Shown here piece after piece: positions 21,547 through 34,133 of a stretch of 64,000 nucleotides of DNA (its first letter is position 1; each line of letters starts with the position of its first letter). The DNA comes from Luzula sylvatica (taxonomy: Eukaryota > Streptophyta > Magnoliopsida > Poales > Juncaceae), in contig OX326959.1 of the NCBI GenBank assembly GCA_946800325.1, positions 51,590,784 to 51,654,783 on the forward strand, given 5' to 3'. The position numbers and the translations under genes were made by a program. A model generated the notes under the pieces. The model made no database searches, was not told the origin of the DNA, and was given only the letters and a program-made list of their open reading frames with translations.

Positions 21547-24500
21547 CTAAGGAAAGAACAACTCCGCATACAAGACTTCGTTCCACGTATCCTGAAGTCC
21601 GGGCAGGCACCAATGGACACAATCGGAGTAACTCTGCGGGTTAGCGATTTGTTGTGGCGTCAATGGGTTCCATTGCTTCTTGTATATTTGGGTGTGAGCG
21701 TCCTTACGATACTCGGATAGTTGCGTTATGTTGAGAATCGTGACGGGAACTTTCGAAGCGGAGAAAACCTCTTCCAAGACTTTCATCATGCTTTTACTCG
21801 TGTCAGATCCCCAGTACGACCGGTCCTTGATCGGGATCGTTTCGTTGTAGCAATTTCCATCCGAATCGCCTCCCCATTCCTTACTCCTGTATACATAGAA
21901 GTTAAAATTATTTAGATCGTCTTAACATTCTAGCGTTTTTTTATGAAAGAATAAAATGGGCTATTTTCAATATAGCATGACTTGTATATGACCATTTTGC
22001 GAGTCGATTGGTAACTAACTAACTAACCTCTGATGGGAGGGCGACATGGTAGCGAAGAAAACTCTAGCCTTGTTAGGATCAACATTCTTCTCCACCCATC
22101 TCACTACTCTCCTCAATGCCAATCTATACGCATCCTCGGTCTTCATCTCCTTTATATCCTTCTTGTCACCGTCGAAAGGTCCTCTCCTGAAATACTCAAA
22201 GTAGAGATTTTTAAATTGCAATACCCATGTTACTCCTTTAGCGGGACGGTCAATTTATTAAGGGTTAAAACTTTCACAATAAAATTAACAAAAGTAAAAG
22301 TTCATGCTATAAAATTTACAAAGGGACAGAGTTAATTACAGAATTTTCATTTTGGCACCGGTCATCCACCAGAGGTAGGTGTTGAACACGAATATATCAA
22401 CGTTTTTCCAGTGCTTAGCATGCTTATTGATTGAGCCAGCCCGAACGATTCGGTCTGTGATTCTGTGCACGACGGCATTATCTGAGTTCGACTCGACCAG
22501 AAACGGGGCCCAGTAAAACTCAATCGAAGCATTGTAATCCTTCGAAAAAAACGCAAAATCAATTTATTCTACTAAAACTACCTTTTTCAAATTAAAAATT
22601 TATACGATTTATCTTTATATATTATGTTAATAAACAAAATGTACCTTGGCTGTGAAAACAGTGAGGGAATCATTGTTGAAGGTTTCAAACGATTTCGCGC
22701 TCTCTGGCAAGACACGGTGCAAAAGACACAACATCGATACAAATTGCCCTCTGTTCAATGAATCCCCAATGTACATCACGCGCTTGCCCCTCAGCTTCTC
22801 CCACGTCAAAGTTGCATTGAAGCTGTTGATTATAAGCATAATAATCTCTATATTAATAACCTTTGAAATTTTTATATAATATTATATGTGCTGGCTTGTG
22901 AACTTAGGGTAAAATTTTATCTAGCAAGTTAAGAGTTTGTTATTTGCAAAATCAATCGACTCGCTATATGAGTTCTACGACCTGTAGGACACACAGAGAT
23001 TTGGACTCACTAGCTATCCTCCAATCACATCATGATTCATGAGTTATGTTTTATTTCTGAGGACACTCTACAAAGTGAACCAAGAAATTAGCAAAAGACA
23101 TATGGTGGAAATTATGGGATGGAGTGGTCCACCTAATAATTAATGTATTCTTGTTCAGTTGTTCATTAATGATATTTGGAAGTTCTTCAGTTATATTTCA
23201 TTTTGCAATAATGTTTATTTTCTTTGTTTTTCCTTTTTGTCTTTTTTGAGAAATGAAGACAAGTAATTGATCCAGAATTTTTTGTCCGTTTTGTTCATAC
23301 CCAATTTCATTGAGGGGACAGGGAATCAGCTAGAATTAACAAAGAATCACCTGAATAAGCAAGAAACGGCTCAAATTGGTAAAAAATCGACGGTAATTTG
23401 AAATAAATGGCATAAAATCGGCCGGAATTGGCAGGGAATCATACGTAATAATGGAGTTTCACAACCAATTATAACAACTAGTAACATAATGAATCTAGTT
23501 AGAACCATAGTTAGTCATTCGTGATACGCGAATAATACATTCGTATATAATTCGGATCAAACGTTTTTCAAATCGGTCAAATAAAACGCAATTGATTATT
23601 CGTCTATAGTTGTGTTTATTTTACATAATACGGATGCAATAATTCGGTATATAAAAATATATAAATGTACATTTGTTTATCCATAAATAATTCAAAATTA
23701 TAATTATTTTATTAAACAATATTTGTTTTAGTTCAAAATCATAAATTTATATATTATTATTGATATTTTGATTTTCTTAATCATTTTTTGAAATTTTTGT
23801 TTTTTTATTTATTTAAAAAAATTATATTTTTAAATAATACGATACGTAATAATGGAGTTTCACAACCAATTATAACAACTAGTAACATAATGAATCAAAA
23901 TAATACGATACGTAATAATGCAGTTTCACAACCAATTATAACAACTAGTAACATAATGAATCTAGTTAGAAGTTAGAACTTAGAACTAACAATTGCACGC
24001 TGCAATTAACTTAACAATTCTTGTAGTAAAAAATATATAATTTGTTTGTACTAAATTTTAGATGGCAAGTAAAAACTTCAAATCATGTGATGGATGCACT
24101 TTTGTTTCTGTTATAAAAGGTTTTTTCTGAAAAAACTTAAATTGTAACAATAAAACCTTGAAAGAGAGAAACTGCACTCTGGCTTCTGCAATTAGAAAAT
24201 TTCCATTTATACACAACTCGTACTGTCTGATAGTATTCTGAGTTACACGTAAATGTTATTCCATCTGTTCGATGGCGTACACGACATTTTCATTTCTACG
24301 TGTTGATAGGATATATATATATATTTTTTTTTTTATGGTTCATATGCGGAACTCTTTCATACGTGGAAATCATCTTATGCCAAAAGTAATGGAAATCATG
24401 CATTGCAAAAATTTGTATTGTTTTCGTGACTTTTTTTAATTGACGAAGTTATACCTCAACAATTACTAAAATAGTTATCGAATTAGTAAATAATAAATTA

Positions 24501-26184
24501 TGCGGCACAACTAATTTTATTGTCATGCAAATGCATTAAAGGTAGAACTTGTAGGTACCTAGGAAGATCGCATTCGTTAGGTTGCCATTTCCAATACTGA
24601 TATCCTGTGTCGGGTCGACCGTGCGCTTGACAAGTTAGTTGAGGCTGGATGTAGGGGCACTCTTCCTCTCCGTAGAACGGGCGTGCCGCCTCGTCGTAGA
24701 TCCACTCGCCTTCGAATATGTTACAACTTCTCTTTCTTTCTCTAATGGTGAACGGAAGCTTTTGATCCTCGACTTTATTGCTATCTTTCTCTGATTAAAA
24801 CGTAAATTCTCAATTTATATGTTTTTAATTTTAACATTGAATGAATGAATAAGTAAGTAAATAAATGAATAATGAAAATGAATGTTTCAGAAGAAAAATT
24901 ATGTCCGATATTATTAGAAATGATTTCGCAGTCACTGAGATACTTAATTTGAGGAAATTATATCATAAGTCATTTGTTGTCTCATCATAGGCCCCTTTTA
25001 GTTGGTGATTGAGATCAAAAAAATCATCTTGATTTATGAGTCCTAATTAAAAAAAATTTAAATAATTCTTTTGATAAGAAAATTGAGGAAAAATTATGTG
25101 TCAAAAAGAGTAGTGATGTATACCCCTTAGATCTATCCCCCCACTCCACACCTTTTGATGACGTGGTAAATTTTGTAAATCTTAATTATATATCATTATA
25201 TATGGTTCGGCATCCTAATTTATGGTTGAACTATATTAGTTTATGATTTAACATCTCATGAAAATGTCAAAACATAAATTAAGATGTTAATTTTTAAGGT
25301 ATTAAACATTATTCACGTCGTCAAGTTTTGTAGGAGAGAGTTTGGGGTATGTCCAACATTTTCCTTTCAAAAAAATGGGAACCAGTGGGAAATTAGGTAA
25401 AAAGATTAAATGATAAATTTTCTATTAAAATGCCTTTTGTACTAAAAGGTCAGTCACATAATTCCCCCTTAATTTGATCAAAACATTAATGGCAACATAG
25501 TAAACCAACAAAAAAATATCGATTAAGGATAGTAATATTGATTGGAAAAATAATTACTAAATACAAGAAATCTCATTCAAATTGAAAATAAAATTATCAT
25601 TTCAAGTTTAAATTTCTTGTTCCAAATAAAAGTATTTTCCCTCAATATCACAATCCATCGATTGATTAATAAAAATATATTCATGACCAACGGAATAAAG
25701 CAATCCCCACTTACCTTATTAATTATAGACATCAAATGGCATTTATGGCACTAATTATATTCATGAACAACGTATGAATGCAATTCTCAATTTTTGAACT
25801 TACTATTTTGTTTTGACATCATAAAAACATTCCGACCAAAACTCATGGTAATTTTACAAATGTATGCTCAACTTTTTTTAATATTACACAAAAACAATGC
25901 CAATATTAGGATCCAAAATTCCAAACAGAGGCGAGCAAAAATTCAACAAAACAAAACCAATAACTTGATTCTCGATTCGGTATGTTCAAAAAAAACAAAA
26001 TGTTTTAGTAATCTAAGCATTCAAATGACTGAATCTAAGTCTAACCTTTTGAATCCAAAGGGCCGCTTAGGAAGCATGTGATATCCTCGAAATATAGAAC
26101 ACATGCAAATGTTATCAAGGCAATCGTCACCAGATAAGAGGATAGTCTGCTCTTCTTGATTTGGAGAGGGAAAAGAGGCTTCAT
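21547..26184 (-). CDS. Trichome birefringence-like protein, second copy in the cluster
   Basis: Six exons on the minus strand: 26184-26046, 24790-24559, 22822-22645, 22539-22340, 22186-22028, 21886-21547, about 415 residues. The small first exon, 1.25 kb from exon 2, encodes the signal anchor ([16 protein letters not shown] then [16 protein letters not shown]) and joins exon 2 in phase through a GAG codon. Exon 2 begins the TBL domain at [14 protein letters not shown]. The GDS motif is [10 protein letters not shown] (about 142-151) and the DxxH motif DCVHWCLPG (about 391-399). As for its neighbour, the expected role is Golgi O-acetylation of a wall polysaccharide. It shares only family-level similarity with the gene at 16337, so the pair is an old tandem or a cluster of distinct subgroups. 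Introns 1 and 2 are large (1.26 and 1.74 kb), and intron 2 holds repeats. Confidence 0.87.
23441..23965. repeat. Triplicated ~58-base repeat in a TBL intron
   Basis: The block ATACGTAATAATGGAGTTTC followed by ACAACCAATTATAACAACTAG and TAACATAATGAATC occurs at about 23441, 23842 and 23908 with very few changes. Copies two and three are adjacent; copy one lies 400 bases upstream. All are in the second intron of the TBL gene at 21547-26184. Origin unknown. Confidence 0.75.
25100..25375. mobile_element. Possible degenerate MITE in TBL intron 1
   Basis: The left part (TATACCCCTTAGATCTATCC then CCCACTCC and TGATGACGTGG) and the inverted right part (ACATACCCCAAACTCTC then TTGACGACGTG) look like diverged inverted repeats about 270 bases apart. 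No target duplication was identified. Confidence 0.3.
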
Positions 26185-26257
26185 TTTCAGAATTTGTGAT
26201 GTTTTATTTGGATCGAATTTGAATCACCAAGATCCAAGAGAAACTTTTGGCAAGGAA

Positions 26258-26292
<35 letters not shown>

Positions 26293-28260
26293 TGGAGTAG
26301 ATGCAACAAATCTGAGGTTTAGGGTCTTGAGCACTGTTTTTATGGCCAAAGATTTTATGCAACTTGATATGCTCTCGTGGTATAAATTTTAGTGTAAGAA
26401 ATCTCTTGAATATTTATTTAGAAAGAGAAAGAGGACGAAAATGGAATTGAATTTAAAAGAAAAGTTTGGTAGTGAATTTATATGAAACAATGTATATTGA
26501 ACTTTTTGTTTATTTCGTATTACTAGTTTATGATTTTATTAAATTAATTTAATATATGTTAATACAATAGTTTTTAAATTAAATAAATATTTGTTTTGTC
26601 TACAATAATTTTTAGTGAGACTTTAAAGTTTTTGTAAGCACGAATTCACGAGACAAAGTGTTGGATCTCAGTGAATCGTGGAGAAACGTTATTCTGTCAT
26701 TTGTGATGTCTCGTAGCATATTTGAGTTGAGTGTTAAATTAATTTAATTTAATTTCAATTTAGAACAAAATCTGAGATGCTAAATATTTTATTGTTTTGA
26801 AAATATTTTATTTTAATGAATGAAATTTGATTGCACGCTATTAAAGTGTTAAAAGACAATAATGAAATTACTAATGATAGGCCGGTCAATTGTTTTTCGT
26901 ATGAACAATAATTTTATCTTCATTCAATTTTTATGTTCTTTATAACAATAAATTAAATATTGATAATTATTTAATAATAAATTTCTCTATCTTTGATATT
27001 TATTATCATTGACCATTTAAAAGAATATGAATTTGTGTTTATACTATTATTTGAAAAAAAAATGAGCATCTTTAAATTTAGTCAAAAAATAACATTTATA
27101 TTTTAAGATAAGTTGTTAATGATTGACAATAACACAAAACCAAATATTCAAATAATTTATCCAAAATATCACCTAATTCCAAAACAAAACAAAACAAACA
27201 AGACACCATATTATCACTTCTCGTTGTTCTAAAAAATTATCACGAACTGAAAATACGAAAAATAAAATTTATATTTTGTTAATTGAGAACAAATATTAGA
27301 CAAAATATTTTGTTATTAATTATATAAAATTACTAAATAAAAATAAAACAAATTTGACATTATCATAAACAAAAAAAAATTAGATCAGTTCATTCAAATA
27401 ATTTATAAAATTGCATTTATCACCGTTCCTACCTTGACGGAGATAGTTATGAAAAATTGGAATTGAACAAAGCATTTTGTTTTTCACAAAAATGAAGTTA
27501 CAAAGAATCCCCACAAACATCTGTTGAGATGTTTGGAAGCAAAGCAAACTTTCCGGTAGAAGAATTAACTAACTGGCCTCGGAACACTATGAACTATCCA
27601 CTCAAACTACGCCACGTCACGTACCTCGTGAAATGCATCCTCTCTATTGGTCAGGTCCATCGTGAAACACATACCACTCAATAATGAAAAAGCATGAATA
27701 TAATAATAACTGGTCATCATAACTACACGAAATAAATGAAAAGAGAAACCTAACAAATATTTGATTTGACGATTTATTGATATATCTTTGTTGTCCTAGA
27801 ACTGTTGTCTCATGCAATGCTACTAACTACTGTCTACTACTACTTAACTTCACTATTCAACCCCTTCTGGTGAAAGTATTTAAATGCCAAGAAGGTACAC
27901 ACGCGCACACACACCCACACACCGTGCATTTGTAGGGACCTTGTTATTTTGGCATTTATGAACTTTAAGGTAGTTTGTTTGGGGGCCCTTTATAATAGAG
28001 ATCCAATATATAATTATGTTAATGACTCGCGATATGGAAAATACATGATCGATGGGGGAGTTGAATTGGAGGTGACCTGACCTGACCTGGCATGGAGTTG
28101 ATTCAAAGGAAAGTGGTAAAAGTGTGAAAAGAGGGAAAGAGACTGCTCGTCATATGTTGGGTGTGAAAATGAGACTTATCTTATTACATTGGTTTATCAC
28201 TTTTTTTTATTTATTTTGGACACAGTACCCCTTTCGTAAAAAAAAAAAGGTTTTATTATT
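26185..28260. other. AT-rich intergenic region
   Basis: Upstream of the TBL gene. A GA microsatellite (26261-26289) would read as a CT-rich leader for that gene. A less AT-rich patch at 27530-27670 contains a CCACGTCACGT motif; a CA-rich patch lies at 27897-27925. No gene recognised. Confidence 0.5.
26261..26289 (-). repeat. GA/CT microsatellite in the TBL leader
   Basis: A (GA)n run about 80 bases upstream of the start codon of the minus-strand TBL gene, probably in its 5' leader or core promoter. Confidence 0.6.
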
Positions 28261-28460
28261 TTTTACTTAAAAAGGTTTATAGAAAAGGAACTGAGGAGGG
28301 AGTTTGTTGAAATGATATATTTTTAGTGGACAACAGGTTTTGTGATGTTTTACCAAATTAAATTAGATTGTTTTTGCATTAGGTCTACACCTACTGGGAG
28401 TGGATAATCTTCGTATAAAATAAAAAATGACCATGATTTTCTTAATGTTGAAATCTATAT
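28261..28460 (+). repeat. Direct repeat, copy 1 (partner at 31561-31760)
   Basis: About 180 bases from AAAAAGGTTTATAGAAAAGG through TTAGATTGTTTTTGCATTAG to ATGACCATGATTTTCTTAAT recur with roughly 90% identity at 31561-31760. The two copies bracket 3.1 kb that includes the large foldback, so they may be remnants of one larger repeat unit. Confidence 0.7.
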
Positions 28461-29423
28461 ATAAGTATTTTTTCAAAAATATGATGAGTCTAAAATAATT
28501 AAATCATCACCAAAAATAATTAAATTTCATTTAATAAAGTCAATGAATTCATAAACTAGTTGGTTAAGTGTGATACAAAAAATCATATGTTGCGAGATAT
28601 TGTGAATTTATTTTTTATTGACATCAATAAAAAATGACATATGGATTTTTTTCATTTATTATAAAAAAATTTAAATAATATTAATTGGGAATCATTAATT
28701 CAAATGTATGTTAATTATATATCATATATTAATTGATTATATTAAATATATTAATTATCATGTTAATTAGAAAATTGAGAATGTAACATTTAAATTTGGG
28801 GGCACCATATATATATGCCAAGTACATCTTACTTATCTAGTAGGGTAGGGTTTTTGTCTCAAAACATCTCTACATTTTATAGTATTTATTGAAAACCCTC
28901 TAGTTTTAGGCATTAAAAAGTCCTAATTTGAACTTATTGTTTTTTAAAAAACTTTGTTAATTTTAAAATACTTAATAAACCAAAAATCATATCCTCACCT
29001 AATTATCTCACTGATTTGATATCAATAATGATTGACAACCGCACATTTCTCCCCGCACGAAACCCGCAATGAATATTTTAGAAAAGCACCCTCCTTCGAA
29101 CAATCAAATGCACATAATATGATGTTTATTATATTGGTGCGGAATATTAACGGGATAAAAAATGCGGGGTGTGCAACACCACTGGATTTGATATCAAAGT
29201 AACAAAGAGGTATGTATTGACGTCTCGTACTTATTTAATCGATAGATGCTTGCCATGTGTCTTTCGTGGTTATTCCGTGAGAATTTTCGGGTGAACGTAC
29301 CATCTTTGCTTAATAAACACCATAATTTAACTTATTTTTTTATTTCTAAAAAAATTATATACCTATCCTTTGAACATCTCATCAATTTATTGATGTGTTG
29401 ACAATAAATAATAAATATATTAA
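28461..29423. other. AT-rich intergenic region
   Basis: No coding frame, RNA gene or complete mobile element recognised. Confidence 0.4.
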
Positions 29424-30983
29424 ATATTAAATTATTTTAGATAGAAAATCATAATATATAGAAAATCGTATGAATTACACATTAATCATGCTAGTAAATT
29501 TATTATTTGTCAAAATAAATTAGAGTGTTTGCATATGACTAATTTATTATTTCAACATAATATAAAGGCTTTTTCAAAAAATCATAATATATCTTTTTTT
29601 TTTGACGAAAGGATTAAACCCAAGAGAATTTTTTAGAGTAGTGATGTGCATTTCTTTTAAAATTTACTAGCATGATTGATATGTAATTCATACGATTTTC
29701 TATCTATTATGATTTTCTACCTAAAATAATTTAACATTTAATACATTTATTATTGGGAAATTTACAAATAACCCCCTATCTTTTCTTGAATCTACAAAAA
29801 AAAAACCTAAATTTCGAGAAACTCCAAAAAAAACCCTACATACAAAGTTTTCTTTTCAATCACCCCCCTAAAGGGGTATTTCATGGTATTGTAATTTTTT
29901 TGGACCAAAATACCCCTCTATTTTTCATCTTTAAATTTTTTGTATTATTCTATTAATTTTAATAACGAATGAATTAATTTTTCCGCAGCTAATTTTAATT
30001 AAAACTAGGATTAAAATAATATGGTAGCTAATTTTAATTTCAACAATTATTTTTATTTCCGCAGCTCGTTTTGTAGTAACTATTTTTATTTTAGTAGCTA
30101 GTTTTAGTAATTTTTTTTATTAACAACTATTGATTTCATTAGCTAATTTACTAATAGTTAATAAAAATAATTACTACAAAACTAACTGCTGAAATCAAAT
30201 TATCTGTTGAAATTAGAACTAACGACAATATTATTTTAATGCTAGTTTTGAGGTTCACTTATGCATTGCTAATTTGGTCAGAAATACTATTTAATAACTA
30301 TTTTTATTAATAACTATTTAACATTAAAATTAAATACTAGTATAATATTAATTTGTCAAGATATTAACTGGAATATTTTTTATATCAATTTTTATTTAAT
30401 TTTAGTTTTCTATGATAAAATATATAATAAATAAATAATTAAAATAATGTATATGACATATAGTTTTTTAAAATTAGTATATGTTAAAAAATATTTATAG
30501 TGATTTTAAATTAATATAATAATACAAAAATATGTTTATTAAATTTAAAAATGAAAAATAGAAGGGTATTTTGGTCCAAAAAAATTGCAATACCATAAAA
30601 TACCCCTTTAGGGAGGTAATTGAAAAGAAAACTTTGTATGTAGGTTTTTTTGGAGTTTCTTAAAAGTTAGGGTTTTTTTTTGTAAATTCAAGAAAAGATA
30701 GGGGGTTATTTGTAAATTTCCCAATAATAATTGTATTAAATGTTAAATTATTTTAGGTAGAAAATCATAATAGATAGAAAATCGTATGAATTACACATTA
30801 ATCATGCTAGTAAATTTTAAAAGAAATGCATATCACTACTCTAAAAAATTCTCTTGGGTTTAATCCTTTTGTCAAAAAAAAAAGATATATTATGATTTTT
30901 TGAAAAAGCCTTTATATTATGTTGAAATAATAAATTAGTCATATGCAAACACTCTAATTTATTTTGACAAATAATAGATTCAT
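29424..30983. mobile_element. Large compound foldback element
   Basis: Arms of about 460 bases (about 29503-29965 and 30520-30983) are inverted copies, with a prominent inner boundary GGGAAATTTACAAATAACCC at 29756 and its mirror at 30706-30725. The loop (29965-30520) holds a further, more diverged inverted pair rich in TAGCTAATTTT-type phrases. A third copy of an ~80-base arm block lies at 29424-29503 in the same orientation as 30735-30822, so the left side is itself a small palindrome. No target duplication could be fixed because the flanks are part of the inversion. No coding capacity. Confidence 0.7.
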
Positions 30984-32192
30984 AGTTTACATAATACATT
31001 TACATATTAATTATCTATTTATACATATTTTTGGACATTATTCAGGGTCTTTTTAGAATATGCAAAATTCAATAGTAAAGAGTTAGTTTGAAAATTCAAA
31101 TCGAACATTTTCTTTATCACTCTAATGTTTATGTTTAAATATTTTCATATTTTTTATATGTCTTGTATATCTTTGAAATATACCGAGGTCTAGAAATAGT
31201 ATCGTTTTGATTTAGTCAAATTCGTTTAATCAACTGAAAAAGATGTGTTTGAATTTTAGTCAAATTCGTTGAATCAAGTTTTGATTTAGTCAAATTCGTT
31301 CAAGCAGGAATATTAATACAATCAACGAAAAAAGATGGTTTTGATTGAATGCTAATTTTTTGATGAAAGTAAAGTACGTACTGTAATTTTATGTTTGCGA
31401 AGCCAAAGTTTTAGTATCAGGAAATCGAAGCGAAGTATATATTTGATTTGATACAAACAAAATTTAAGAGCGAAGAGACTAGTTTCATGTTACTTAACTA
31501 AAGAAAATAGTAATTATTTAAATACTCTAATTAATTTATTACAGTAAAATATAGTTAATTTATTACAGTAAAAAGGTTTGTTGAAAAGGAATTGAGCAGG
31601 GAGTTTGTTGAAATGATATTTTTTAGTTGACAACAAGTTTTGTGATATTTTACCAAATTAAATTAGATTGTTTTTGCATTAGGTCTAGACCTACTTGGAG
31701 TGGATCATCTTTGTCGGCAATAAAAAATGACCATGATTTTCTTAATATTCATAAATGATTAGTGATATATTAAGTTATATTAGTATTTAATGGTAAAATC
31801 TATAAATACGTACTGAAATTTAATGTTTGCGAGCCAAAGTTCTAGCACACGAAAGCCGAAGTATATATTTGATGCGGTGCAAACAAAATTTTGAGAGTGA
31901 AGACACTAGTTTCGTGTTGATCAACTAAAAAAATAGTATTATTTAATTAAACTATATAGATTAATTACACTTAACACTACATTACAAATACAATGCAATA
32001 AAATTATATTTTTTAAAAAATTGAATAATTATTTGTTTATTGCAAAATATATACTCGTCTAGTATGATTTTGATAGTCCGTATTTTTGGTAGATTCAACA
32101 CAAAAACCATGTTTTGTCAAAATGATATACAATTTGTTAAACTAAAAAAATAGTGTTATATATTTTGTCAAAATTGAATAATTATAATTAGG
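30984..32192. repeat. Intergenic DNA with diverged tandem copies
   Basis: A block around 31375-31500 (GCCAAAGTTTTAG, GAAGTATATATTTGAT, ACTAGTTTC) recurs diverged at 31805-31945. Between them lies the second copy (31561-31760) of the repeat first seen at 28261. A CAAATTCGTT phrase repeats three times at 31218-31300. No gene. Confidence 0.55.
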
Positions 32193-33885
32193 GAAGCGTT
32201 ATTTCTAGAGCTAATATTACTTCGTCTAGAACGGGTTATCCATATTTTTACCAAAATACCCTTTGTTAGTTATGATATGTACTAGAAACATAATTATGCA
32301 TGAATTTGGTGAACTTTTTTTTTTTAATTTAACAACATAAAAATGAAATGCATAATACCCAATGTTTTAAATTGCGATATTGCGGGTCTTTTTTGCAGCG
32401 GATTGCGTTTGCGGGCGCAATTGCGGCGCAATGACCTTATTGCGGACAGTCGTTGCGATATTAAATTATGTAAAAATAATAGTTTGCTTAAATATATTTT
32501 TCACAATATTTTTTATCACCATTAATATCGTAAAATTTTCTTCATAATTTTCTTCTAAAAAGAATAAAAAAGTTGATTGTCCAGGAACCTTTTCAGTGTA
32601 AATAAAAGCTGATCATAAAATTTCCATTAAAATGGCAATTATACGGGATCTTTGTTTGGAGAATTTTTTGTCGACATCCTAAAAATATCAAAACACTATA
32701 ACTCAAATTTTAAATCGAAACATCAATGAAATACAATGAAAATTACTAAATTCATACATTTATAGATGAAAATGACACATTTTAGAAGTTATATATGTTA
32801 TAAGCATATTTTATCAAATATTTTGATAATAAAACATGAAAACTAAGTATTAAATAATCACAAAATTTATGTTATAATATTTATATTAAATAATTCTCGA
32901 TAAAATTACTTTAACACGTATTTTGTGTTTAATTCAGGGTAAAAGACAAAATTTCACAAATTCAAGTCCATCATTGCATTTCTCTCGTCGAGACGAGCGA
33001 TTTCGATATAAATTTCATGTAATTTGGTGGAAGGATGAGAAAATTACAGCGATTTGAATATTATCCGCAATATTTGATCCGATATGGCCGCAATATTACC
33101 GATATTTCGCCGCAATCTCGCCGCAATATCTGCAATTTCTCAAAAAATGATATTTTCGCAATACTTCATTGCGATATAGCGATTCTAAATCTCAGCCCGC
33201 AATATCCGCAATATCGCCGCAATTTAAAACACTGATAATACCTCTATTTTGTTTTGACATATACTAGAAACTGTTATAAAATAACGAGACTAGAGGTAAA
33301 ATGACAAACAATGCTCAAGAAAGAAGATATGAGAGAATCATGGATATCTCATTTATCTTGAATACTTATGTTTTACATCATTACTCGTTTTTCGTTTTTT
33401 TACATCATTACAATAATAGAGTTTATATAGCCATTAACACACCTACACATGACATATGTACACATTAATGTCATGATTAACTTCATGTATTTACACACAT
33501 ATATATAAATATGCATCATGACATTAATAATCAATACATGCACGGAGACATATACACATACACGTGAATTCATACAAAATAAACATTGTAAATACATTCA
33601 TATTTATAATATAAACATAATTATGCATTTTGTTAATCTTATCTTTTTTTTTTTAAATTCAACAACACAAAAACAGAATGCATATGAAAGGCAATTTATT
33701 ATTAATATATGAATAATATTGTTAGTTACGAGTAATCACAAAATTAATATTGAATTATTATTTATTTGAGAATAAATTAATGAAACGTCATGATCAAAAC
33801 ACATGCTTAAGGGAAGAGGGTTATTTTGGTAAAAATATGGATAATCGCTCTAAACGAAAAAAAATTAGCTCTAAAAATGGGCCTA
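32193..33885. mobile_element. TIR element carrying a nested hAT MITE
   Basis: Inverted ends match over about 70 bases: TCTAGAGCTAATATTACTTC then GGTTATCCATATTTTTACC at the left, and their inverted partner at 33805-33885. Inner parts with AATTATGCAT and ACAACA phrases also match in inverted order (32295-32345 against 33610-33680). The superfamily is unresolved because no target duplication could be recognised. The hAT element at 32360-33234 sits inside it. Confidence 0.55.
32360..33234. mobile_element. Non-autonomous hAT element
   Basis: An 875-base element with ends CAATGTTTTAAATTGCG and, inverted, CAGTGTTTTAAATTGCGG, flanked by an exact 8-base direct repeat ATAATACC (32352-32359 and 33235-33242). 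CA(G/A)TG ends plus an 8-base target duplication are the hAT hallmark. Sub-terminal regions are rich in the words GCAATAT and CGCAAT, probably transposase-binding repeats. There is no transposase frame, so it is mobilised in trans if at all. Confidence 0.85.
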
Positions 33886-34133
33886 ATTTATTCCTCTATG
33901 GTTTTTATACATTCGAGGCCCAACTCACATTGTTAACAAAATAACGTATTTCTTAAGGCTTAATCAGTAATCACCCACAGGCTATATTCCATATTTTACC
34001 GGGTTAAAACTGTAATTTTGTTTAGTTATCTGTGGACCCGGTCCATACATTAATTCCTTGTAAACCGGGGTCGGCAATCGGACATAAAAATCCGACTGAG
34101 AGTTATTCCCAACATCTTTCTCTCTCCGCCGCC
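33886..34133. promoter_or_regulatory. Upstream region of the ABCF4-like gene
   Basis: Short intergenic stretch with a GGCCCA motif at about 33917 and TGGGCC at about 33877, motifs common in promoters of translation-related plant genes. A CT-rich leader and GCCGCC stand just before the ATG. Exact promoter limits are unknown. Confidence 0.35.

Noticed and set aside
23441..23965. Regular direct repeats considered as a CRISPR-like or satellite array
   Set aside because: Only three copies, unequal spacing, eukaryotic intron context. No basis for a CRISPR array or a satellite.
32343..33235. Two short frames inside the hAT MITE
   Set aside because: They consist of translated terminal repeat words (GCAATAT and relatives) and show no transposase similarity.
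26185..34133. LTR retrotransposon or other autonomous transposon
   Set aside because: No LTR pair, primer-binding site, polyprotein or transposase frame could be found; the repeats present are inverted or short direct copies.
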